A DNA stretch of 7,604 bases from an uncultured Lachnospiraceae bacterium. GTDB lineage: Bacteria > Bacillota_A > Clostridia > Lachnospirales > Lachnospiraceae. Shown piece after piece: positions 1-6,313 of the stretch. The position numbers were made by a program, and so were the translations under genes. How positions within the stretch are numbered: the stretch's first letter is position 1; each line of letters begins with the position of its first letter. The notes under the pieces were generated by a model. That model saw only the letters and a list, made by a program, of their open reading frames with translations, had not been told where the DNA came from and searched no databases. The stretch spans positions 1 to 7,604 of the forward strand of contig CAJKKX010000102.1 of the NCBI GenBank assembly GCA_905200565.1, in the 5' to 3' direction.

Positions 1-52
1 AAACTGCTGTTGCCATAACTTTATCTGTCCTCTTCTTTTATTCTTTCTTTTA
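1..52. other. Short flank downstream of the GH110 gene, no complete feature
   Basis: After the GH110 stop the minus strand is purine-rich, with no complete hairpin and T-run inside the window. A second in-phase stop does not matter here because TAA is followed at once by TAA-like sequence (TAATAA). An ATG at 16-14 opens five codons to the edge, 12 or so bases after a weak GAGGA. It could begin another gene, or this could be the left arm of a terminator completed beyond the edge; the sequence does not decide. Confidence 0.4.
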
Positions 53-54
53 TT
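33..54. repeat. Short tandem direct repeat at the GH110 stop codon
   Basis: The ten bases TTCTTTTATT occur at 33-42 and again at 45-54 (period 12), the second copy overlapping the stop codon of the GH110 gene. In A/T-rich 3' sequence this may be chance or a slippage product; no function is suggested. Confidence 0.45.
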
Positions 55-3000
55 ATTTCTTTTTATAAGATACTTTCTTGCCGGCCCCTGCCTTTTTCAT
101 CTGGAGTTTTAGTTTTTTAAGCTGCTTTCCAGACATCTTCTTTGGCACGGTAACCTTTGCATTCGCCCTCATTCCCCGGAATGTCTTCCCGCCGATCTTC
201 GGCGCTTTCACGGTACGGAATGTCACAGTTTTCAGTTTTGTACATTTGAAAAATGCACTCTTGCCAATCGTTTTTACATTTTTCCCGATGACGACCGTCT
301 TTACCTTTGTATTTTTCTGGAAGGCTTTCGCCTGAATGGACGTCACCCGGAAGGTATAGCCGTCCTTCTTAACAGTATCCGAAATTACCATCTTTGCTTT
401 CTTTTTTCCGGTCAGCTTCACTGCCGCTGCCGTACCGTTCTTCGCATCCGCTTTCGTAATCTTATACTGGATGCCCCCCACTTCAAAGACTGTTCCAACA
501 GCCGGAACTGCCGGTGGATTCACCACGGATGTTTTCAGCTTTAATCCTGCCTTTGCATCCTGCAAAGCTTTTAACGCTGCATCGATTTCCTCCTGCACGG
601 CGCCGCTGTTTATCACTTTTCTTGCCGCTTCCAGCGCACGCCTGAAACTTGCCGCGCTTTCCTCTGTATATCTGCCAAGCTCCACCTTTTCGGCTTCCTC
701 GACTGCACTTTTCAGGCTTTCGGGATTTCCCTGTATTTTTGCCGGATTTATCCGGACTTTTTCTGTAGCGGTCTGTATGCCCGGTCTGCCTTTTGCATCC
801 ACCGGATAAATGCGGCATTCCACCGTTCCTTCGTATTCTAATTTCAGGCTCGGATTCTCCGTGATCTCCTGAATTCCATTGTCATAAACAAAGCAAAACA
901 ATGACTTTCCTTCTTCATCACCATCCGGATCGCTGTAACGATAACTTACAGCGGCGGTATCGCCCACTTCATAAACTTCTTTTTCAAAAGCTGCATCTTC
1001 CGCCACTGGCGCCTGATTACCGGATTCCAGGAAAGAAACAGCCTCCTGTGCGCACAGTTGCTCATAGGTGAGATTCCCGGAAGCCACACGCAGCCCCGAA
1101 AACGCTGCTGTCCGGCTCCGGTCGTTGGTCTCCCATGCGGTAAAACCAATTTTATAATCGCTGTCCAGCATGGCTGCCTGCAAATCGCTTACATGCTGCC
1201 ATTCTCCGCCCTCCGTCCTGAAATCCACAGAAACCGTATTTCCATTTTTATAAAACCCAAGATAAGCGTTTGTCAGATTATTCTCGCTCTGGTTTCCTCC
1301 TGTTTCTGTTGCACTTCCATTTGTCTCTGTTACGGTCACGACGCCGTCATAGTGAGACTTCTTGCCAACGCTGATATAGTTATCATCATCCTTATAAAGC
1401 AGGAAGGACGCCGTATCCCATTGTCCGCTTTCCTTTACCGGAAGATTCTCCACATGGATAACCGCACGCAGGTTATTCTTGTCAAGTTCCGCCGGAATGG
1501 TATACAGAAACAGATTCTCTACGGAATTGTTGTTGTTATAGAGATCTCCCCTCTGCATATCAATGACGACCTTCTCCTGATTCACCGTATAATTTTCTTG
1601 ATCCTCCCGAACGATCGTAAAATCCGGGCTGATATTCTCTGTATCCGGTATGCTTACAATAACCGCTTTGCGGGCGACGCTCAATCCTGCGGATGCTTTC
1701 ACCCAGACGATTCCGTTTTTCTGCGCCGTCACTACTCCGTTGGCGTCAATACTTGCGGCATCTGTCGTACCGCCTGTCAGGAAATCTTCTACTTCCCATG
1801 TGATCGTTTTCCCGGAAGCCGTTTCTGCTGAGAAAGAAGCTGTCGCACCTGCCTTGTCAAGCACCTGATGATCTTCGCCGCTGATCGTAACCACATCCTC
1901 CGGCGCCAGTTCATCTGCACCGACAACGGTCATCGTGACACTGTTCGAAAGAATCTCCTCACCGTTCCACTCATAATATGCCTGCACTTCGGCAGTTCCC
2001 GACTTCTTTGCCGACATTCTTCCGTTTGTATCCACGGAAAGGACGTCCGGATTGCTGCTCCTGTAACGGATTCCTGATACTGCGGCAGATGCCGGCTGAT
2101 TTCTGTCATGTGCGATTTTAATATCTGCATCATGATTATTTAAATATTCATCCGGCATGTCGCTGAGCACTGCGTACAGTTTCAGACCATCGTCATAGGT
2201 ATTTCCTTCCAGTGTGACGTTTTTACATTTTGTAAATTCATAGACGTTCTCTGTCGCAGCCGTATGTCTGTTTCCATCAGCCACCGTGTTCAAAGTCATC
2301 TTCTCACCCGCCAGAACACGATTCTGCGGAGCACTGATTTGTAAGGAAACACCCGGATTTGTACGCAGAATAACATTATTCTTAATCGTCAGGTTCTCCA
2401 CACTTTCTGCCTTCACAACCGTATCACAGTCCATATGGAAGGTATTCTCCTCAATCGTAATATTCTTATGAATCGCATTGTCTGCCGATGGAAATCCGCC
2501 ACCCTTCGTCACTGGATGTACATAGACTGCCGGAGCATACTCCCATGCGGTTCTTCCGATACTCTTAATATAAAATTCATTATTCCGGATTGTCATATCA
2601 CGGATTGGGCCGGATTCATACCATTCATTCGAGTCATTGGACAGGAAAATCGTCGCCATAGACATATTTTTAAAGGTATTTCCTTCAATCAAAACCGGAT
2701 TTCTCGTCGTACACAGAATTCCTCTGGTTGGCACCTGGCAGAACGTACAGTTGCGAATCGTTACTTTCGGCGCATAGGTTACATTTTCTGCTACGTATTT
2801 CGGCTCGTTTCCAATTTTATCACTCAAATTGGAAGGAAGCGTTTCCTCAAAGGTCACCTGCATCGTGCGGAGATCATTCCCGTTTTCTCCCGGATTGACG
2901 ACAGAAGCCACCGTATATAAGGTTTCACTATCTGTAGATTCCAGTGTATCCCTCGTAAAAAACGCTACCTTATCTCCTGCATGGAACTGCGGGAAACCGC

Positions 3001-4174
3001 CCTGCTGCCGATGAATGTATTTCAATACAAGCTGCCTGTCGTTCACTCGCTGCTCCACACGGGTAAAGGTTCCGTGCAGATTGATCGGGTCGTCATGTGT
3101 ATTGGCGAAATTACAGTTTTCAATTACCAGGTCGCCCGCCGCTCCCGAAGCATGAAGTCCGTCCGCAAAGCTAACGGTAATGTGTCCGGAGCCTTCCCTC
3201 GGCGTCAGATTGCAGTCATAATAATAAACGTCCTTGCTCATCTGAATCAGCCATCCAAAACCGTGCATGAAGTGCACATTGACCTCCCTTGCCGTTACAT
3301 TTTCACTCTCCCAGGTAAACGCCCCGGCCGTCTGGCGCGTCGCATTTCCCGCAAGCTCCATGACCGTTCCCATTTTCTGCATCGACGGGCGGCTGGAATT
3401 ATAAAAAATACGGACATGGGTTGCATCAATTTCGGAAATACTGGAAACATTTGTAAACGGCCCGTCGCCGGTATAATAATTTCTGGACATCTCGCCCTCC
3501 GGCTGATATGCCACCACTGCATAACTCGGGCTGTGGATACCGGTCTGCGTCCAGTAGTAATTGCCCGTATAAGGACTCCTTTCACTGTACCAGGTAATCG
3601 TATTACCTGAAATGGCATGCGGAAAACACTCCGGAATCAAAAAGTCTGTATACTCTTTTCCGTCCTCCGTCCCCATGCCGGATACTGTCATCTCCGTTAC
3701 CGTCGGCACTCCAAAATCCCAGGAAAAATTCTTCAGCGTGACATTCCTGGAATGTACCACAGCCAGAGCCATCATATTTCCGTGCATCATAAACAGGGAA
3801 CCATTACCGTCCAGCGTGAAATTCTCCTGTCCTTCGATCAAAAGACCAATCCATTTCGTCGGATTTTCAATACTGTTCGTGTTCGAGGTATGATATTCTC
3901 TCTGCTGAACCTTGTCTTTATAGATGTGATATTCCCCTTTCGGAAACTCAACGGTAACATGAGCAGCACCATTCTGTGTGGCTTCTTTTGCCGCCTCGAA
4001 CGCCAGCCAGACAGCCTCGGCGCTATCCTGTTCCCCTGTCGGATCCGCCCCGTAATCCACAGGGTTAATCACCACACCCTCTGTCTCTTCCGCATACACA
4101 GCCGGAACATGCAGCATCCATGTTCCCAGAACCATGCACAATGCCAGAAAAACGAAAAAAAACTGCTTTTTCAT
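53..4174 (-). CDS. Secreted multidomain GH110 family glycosidase (probable alpha-1,3-galactosidase) with Ig-like, FIVAR and BspA-like LRR modules
   Basis: The 1373-aa product is predicted to be exported and to cleave terminal alpha-1,3-galactose from host-type glycans such as blood group B. Residues 1-28 form a signal peptide (MKK, hydrophobic core, likely cut after VYA-28). Residues 34-660 form a right-handed beta-helix opening with DYGADPTG and carrying many N-x-T/F-x-N coil turns. GH110 hallmarks are FADGLH (Asp338) and THDDPINLHG (Asp361, Asp362); their 23-residue spacing fits the three catalytic Asp I recall from the characterised Pseudoalteromonas GH110. Then come two Big_2-like Ig domains (about 690-750 and 758-842), a concanavalin-like beta domain (about 850-1030), another Ig-like domain with SDPDGD (about 1053-1145), a FIVAR-like helical module (about 1150-1214), and a BspA-like LRR tail (about 1225-1345) with a very basic end. 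No LPXTG motif is seen. The start at 4174 is set by AAGGAGGA seven bases upstream and by the signal peptide. GH110 membership is firm; exact substrate is inferred. Confidence 0.9.
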   Translation of the reverse strand: MKKQFFFVFLALCMVLGTWMLHVPAVYAEETEGVVINPVDYGADPTGEQDSAEAVWLAFEAAKEATQNGAAHVTVEFPKGEYHIYKDKVQQREYHTSNTNSIENPTKWIGLLIEGQENFTLDGNGSLFMMHGNMMALAVVHSRNVTLKNFSWDFGVPTVTEMTVSGMGTEDGKEYTDFLIPECFPHAISGNTITWYSERSPYTGNYYWTQTGIHSPSYAVVAYQPEGEMSRNYYTGDGPFTNVSSISEIDATHVRIFYNSSRPSMQKMGTVMELAGNATRQTAGAFTWESENVTAREVNVHFMHGFGWLIQMSKDVYYYDCNLTPREGSGHITVSFADGLHASGAAGDLVIENCNFANTHDDPINLHGTFTRVEQRVNDRQLVLKYIHRQQGGFPQFHAGDKVAFFTRDTLESTDSETLYTVASVVNPGENGNDLRTMQVTFEETLPSNLSDKIGNEPKYVAENVTYAPKVTIRNCTFCQVPTRGILCTTRNPVLIEGNTFKNMSMATIFLSNDSNEWYESGPIRDMTIRNNEFYIKSIGRTAWEYAPAVYVHPVTKGGGFPSADNAIHKNITIEENTFHMDCDTVVKAESVENLTIKNNVILRTNPGVSLQISAPQNRVLAGEKMTLNTVADGNRHTAATENVYEFTKCKNVTLEGNTYDDGLKLYAVLSDMPDEYLNNHDADIKIAHDRNQPASAAVSGIRYRSSNPDVLSVDTNGRMSAKKSGTAEVQAYYEWNGEEILSNSVTMTVVGADELAPEDVVTISGEDHQVLDKAGATASFSAETASGKTITWEVEDFLTGGTTDAASIDANGVVTAQKNGIVWVKASAGLSVARKAVIVSIPDTENISPDFTIVREDQENYTVNQEKVVIDMQRGDLYNNNNSVENLFLYTIPAELDKNNLRAVIHVENLPVKESGQWDTASFLLYKDDDNYISVGKKSHYDGVVTVTETNGSATETGGNQSENNLTNAYLGFYKNGNTVSVDFRTEGGEWQHVSDLQAAMLDSDYKIGFTAWETNDRSRTAAFSGLRVASGNLTYEQLCAQEAVSFLESGNQAPVAEDAAFEKEVYEVGDTAAVSYRYSDPDGDEEGKSLFCFVYDNGIQEITENPSLKLEYEGTVECRIYPVDAKGRPGIQTATEKVRINPAKIQGNPESLKSAVEEAEKVELGRYTEESAASFRRALEAARKVINSGAVQEEIDAALKALQDAKAGLKLKTSVVNPPAVPAVGTVFEVGGIQYKITKADAKNGTAAAVKLTGKKKAKMVISDTVKKDGYTFRVTSIQAKAFQKNTKVKTVVIGKNVKTIGKSAFFKCTKLKTVTFRTVKAPKIGGKTFRGMRANAKVTVPKKMSGKQLKKLKLQMKKAGAGKKVSYKKK

Positions 4175-4581
4175 TCTGCTTCCTCCTTCAAAAGTCCTTT
4201 TTTTTGCAAATCCGCAAAGATGAGTTTGTCCACCGGAGAAATCCGTTCCCTGTCCGCACAGGTCAGCCATACAATCTCCTCAATTTCAGAATCCGCCTTT
4301 AAATTTCCGATAAACTCTGCCATATAGCAGGTCATTCTTACCTGGACGCCCTCAGCATGTCCGTGTGCCTGCGCTTCAAAAATCCCATAGAATTTTATAG
4401 ATGATTCCACGATTTCAACACTGAGTTCTTCCCTGACTTCCCGTATCAACGTTTCCACATCCGTCTCATTCCCTTCCCGCTTTCCGCCAGGGATATAATA
4501 CTTATCTTTCCCTTTCGAACGTGTGCTGAGAATTTTTCCATCTTTCAGAAACAGGAATGCGACTTTATCTATTTTTCCCAT
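4171..4581 (-). CDS. Nudix hydrolase, small single-domain (136 aa)
   Basis: This is a cytoplasmic Nudix-fold pyrophosphohydrolase that should cleave a nucleoside diphosphate linked to some other moiety; the real substrate cannot be read from sequence. The Nudix box lies at residues 33-55: Gly33, Glu39, then Arg47-Glu48 and Arg50-Glu51-Glu52, which supply the metal-binding glutamates. The usual Gly near the end of the box is Ser54. The preceding YYIPGGK is typical of the family, and the length is normal for a one-domain MutT-like protein. There is no signal peptide. It is the first gene after its own promoter (-10 at 4638-4643), has a strong AGGAGG site, and its TGA overlaps the ATG of the downstream GH110 gene in an ATGA. 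The overlap suggests translational coupling. The Nudix assignment is firm; a housecleaning role or one in sugar-nucleotide or galactose metabolism would be guesswork. Confidence 0.93.
   Translation of the reverse strand: MGKIDKVAFLFLKDGKILSTRSKGKDKYYIPGGKREGNETDVETLIREVREELSVEIVESSIKFYGIFEAQAHGHAEGVQVRMTCYMAEFIGNLKADSEIEEIVWLTCADRERISPVDKLIFADLQKKGLLKEEAE
4175..4190 (-). promoter_or_regulatory. Ribosome binding site of the GH110 gene, inside the Nudix gene
   Basis: On the minus strand AAGGAGGA (4188-4181) stands seven bases before the ATG at 4174. It lies wholly inside the last codons of the Nudix gene, whose TGA (4173-4171) overlaps that ATG. It decides the start: the upstream in-frame ATG at 4270 would add 32 residues ahead of a perfect signal peptide. 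Confidence 0.9.
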
Positions 4582-4595
4582 ATCTCCCCTCCTCT
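4582..4595 (-). promoter_or_regulatory. Ribosome binding site of the Nudix gene
   Basis: The minus strand shows AGGAGG (4593-4588) six bases before the ATG at 4581, a near-perfect Shine-Dalgarno match. Confidence 0.85.
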
Positions 4596-4637
4596 CTGAT
4601 TCTCTAAAGTACTGCTTTGCGGATAAAATTTTATATA

Positions 4638-4667
4638 ATTATACCATAAAAATCTGATGAATCCTAA
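4638..4667 (-). promoter_or_regulatory. Extended -10 sigma-A-type promoter of the Nudix-GH110 operon
   Basis: Reading the minus strand, a perfect TATAAT (4643-4638) is preceded directly by TGG, giving the extended -10 form TGnTATAAT. The best -35 candidate is TTAGGA (4667-4662) with an 18-bp spacer, only three matches of six to TTGACA, so the extended -10 probably carries recognition. Transcription would start near 4631, leaving a leader of about 50 nt. The promoter lies just past the permease terminator, so this unit is separate from the ade operon. No operator or riboswitch is evident in the leader. Confidence 0.7.
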
Positions 4668-4685
4668 CATTTTTTAGTCAAAATT

Positions 4686-4718
4686 AAAAAAAGCCGCATT
4701 CCACGAAGAAATACAGCC
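4686..4718 (-). terminator. Intrinsic terminator of the ade-permease operon
   Basis: Ten bases past the permease stop codon the minus strand forms an 11-bp stem (4718-4708 with 4702-4692, including several G-U pairs) around the loop TTCGT (4707-4703). Seven T follow and overlap the stem base (4692-4686). Beyond one C-U mismatch the stem could extend by G-U and A-U pairs. On the plus strand the G-U pairs become A-C mismatches, so it should work in one direction only. Confidence 0.8.
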
Positions 4719-4728
4719 GCCTTTTCTC

Positions 4729-6294
4729 TTAAATATAATCAAACTTATCCGGACCTTTGAACCAGGAATTCCGTCCGAGATGGAGGATAAACGCAAGTAC
4801 CGCAACCGAAAGGTATCCAAGCGCAAACGGGGAGAGCGGATAAAACCCAAGCGCCGCGCTGTGGATAAACCCAAGCGCCGCCAGCACATAACCTACCAGC
4901 CCTGTGACCGCCACCTTATCCAGTTTTTTGTCAATGACAAAGACCGTCATAGTTCCAAGCAGGATGCCGATCAGAATCGCTCCCGCCTTCGTAGCTGCTA
5001 CGCCATTCCACATAACGCCCGCATCAAGAAGCTGCTGCGAAACGTCCGCCGTAAAGTCATTGATTCCTGTGGAAAGCACCTCTGTGTAATATCCTGCCAG
5101 CCCCGCTGCTCCAGTCACCTGTGTATACAGGTAATCTGCAACAGACGGTACCATAGCAATACCGATGGCTGCATAATGCTTTTTCTCACAGACGTCAAAT
5201 GCCTGCGCTACCATAACAACTGCGCACCATAGGAATGTAATTGCGCACACCGCCGGAGGAACAATGCTGTTCAGGAAGGTAAACAGTCCGAAAATACCAG
5301 CGATTCCAAATACCACGCCGGACACGATAGAGTATCCGATTCCGGCATTTGCTTTCTTCAGCCCGGCATGTCCCAGCCACACCGTATTCGGGATAATGCC
5401 GCCAAACAGTGCGGAAATCATGGTGCAGATACCATCTGCAAACTGCGCCTCGCGCACGTTATAATTATCTCCGGCCGCATTTGACGCCTCTACATTATCC
5501 ATTGTCTCAATAAAGTTATAGATTTCCACCGGAATAATAATCGTCAGGTATGGTACAACGATTGCAAAACCATTAATCAAGTATTCAATACTCGTCCCAG
5601 GGTTCGGACAGTAGAATCCGATTCCGCTGAAATCTACGGTAGTACGTCCCAGGCAGAACGCATAAATAATGCCGCCCACAATCGCCACTACCAGCGGCGG
5701 AATCTTCTTCGGGAAAAGATAACCGCCGAAAACCCCGACAACTGCGATAAACAGCACCGGAAGCCCAATCATCGGGTCGCTTAAAATATCAAACACACCC
5801 TGGGTAGCCATCCAGATAAATCCGATGCCTGCCACAGTGCCAAGAAGCGCTGCCCTCGGAATGCGCTTTTTCATCCAGGGGCCGATAAATCCGCCCAGAA
5901 ATTCAACAAAACCACCGATAAAACATGCCGCCATCGCCGCAGACCACGCCAGTTTCGGGTCCTCCAGCGCATAGCTCAGAGGCATAACCACGCCGTACAA
6001 AATGACAAACATGGCCGGAGTGGACACGCCCGAAGGAAGCGCCGTGACGTCCGCACGTCCCTCCTTCTTTGACAGCTTATACCCCATCCACGCATAGTAG
6101 AAACATCCAAGCATCAAACCGATCGACATGCCCGGCACTACAAAGCCGAACACAATGTCATCCGGCCATCCGAGAACCCCCGTCAGCGTCGCAATGACAA
6201 TCAGATAGTTGACGATGTTGTTCGTCACCGCATAAGACACGCCGCCGATATCGCCGCGCCTGAAAAACGGCACCAGTGTTTTCTCTTTATTCAT
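4729..6294 (-). CDS. NCS2-like (AzgA-related) nucleobase permease, divergent
   Basis: This 521-aa polytopic membrane protein belongs, by overall pattern, to the NCS2 nucleobase transporters, which import purines or uracil with protons. Hydrophobic segments run almost continuously from residue 17 to about 505, enough for 12-14 helices, with one longer polar stretch at about 401-434. Family-like features include RRGDIGG near the N-terminus, TALPSGVSTP at 84-93, and the helix-8-like segment PVEIYNFIETMDN at 255-267. The helix-10-like segment reads PNTVWLGHAGL (302-312), where AzgA-type proteins usually carry a TYIES-type motif. It lies 19 nt after the adenine deaminase gene, which suggests adenine or hypoxanthine as cargo. 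The start at 6294 is chosen over an upstream in-frame ATG at 6330 because AAAGGAG sits nine bases before it and the protein then begins MNKEKTLVPFF; the longer form would overlap ade. Transport function is likely; specificity is inferred from context only. Confidence 0.85.
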   Translation of the reverse strand: MNKEKTLVPFFRRGDIGGVSYAVTNNIVNYLIVIATLTGVLGWPDDIVFGFVVPGMSIGLMLGCFYYAWMGYKLSKKEGRADVTALPSGVSTPAMFVILYGVVMPLSYALEDPKLAWSAAMAACFIGGFVEFLGGFIGPWMKKRIPRAALLGTVAGIGFIWMATQGVFDILSDPMIGLPVLFIAVVGVFGGYLFPKKIPPLVVAIVGGIIYAFCLGRTTVDFSGIGFYCPNPGTSIEYLINGFAIVVPYLTIIIPVEIYNFIETMDNVEASNAAGDNYNVREAQFADGICTMISALFGGIIPNTVWLGHAGLKKANAGIGYSIVSGVVFGIAGIFGLFTFLNSIVPPAVCAITFLWCAVVMVAQAFDVCEKKHYAAIGIAMVPSVADYLYTQVTGAAGLAGYYTEVLSTGINDFTADVSQQLLDAGVMWNGVAATKAGAILIGILLGTMTVFVIDKKLDKVAVTGLVGYVLAALGFIHSAALGFYPLSPFALGYLSVAVLAFILHLGRNSWFKGPDKFDYI

Positions 6295-6310
6295 TTTTTC
6301 TCTCTCCTTT
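6295..6310 (-). promoter_or_regulatory. Ribosome binding site of the permease gene
   Basis: AAAGGAG (6310-6304) followed by GAGAG and an A-run lies nine bases ahead of the ATG at 6294. It sits in the 19-nt ade-permease gap and at the ade stop, and favours this start over the ATG at 6330, which lies inside ade. Confidence 0.85.
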
Positions 6311-6313
6311 GTA

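Noticed and set aside
1058..1831. 257-aa plus-strand open frame inside the GH110 gene
   Set aside because: It is antisense to a well-supported gene, has low-complexity Ile/Cys-rich content without domain logic, and is explained as a shadow of the coding strand's codon bias.
2981..3610. 209-aa plus-strand open frame antisense to the GH110 catalytic region
   Set aside because: It lies opposite conserved GH110 motifs, is rich in Arg, His and Ile without recognisable domains, and has no supported start.
4175..4270. N-terminal extension of the GH110 gene to an ATG at 4270
   Set aside because: It would put 32 non-hydrophobic residues before a good signal peptide, overlap the Nudix gene by about 100 bases in another frame, and ignore the strong ribosome binding site just before 4174.
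4686..4724. Bidirectional reading of the permease terminator
   Set aside because: The stem depends on G-U pairs that become A-C mismatches on the plus strand, and there is no plus-strand gene to terminate.
4780..5232. 150-aa very basic plus-strand open frame antisense to the permease
   Set aside because: The Arg/Lys-rich start arises from the reverse of hydrophobic permease codons; no domain or promoter supports it.
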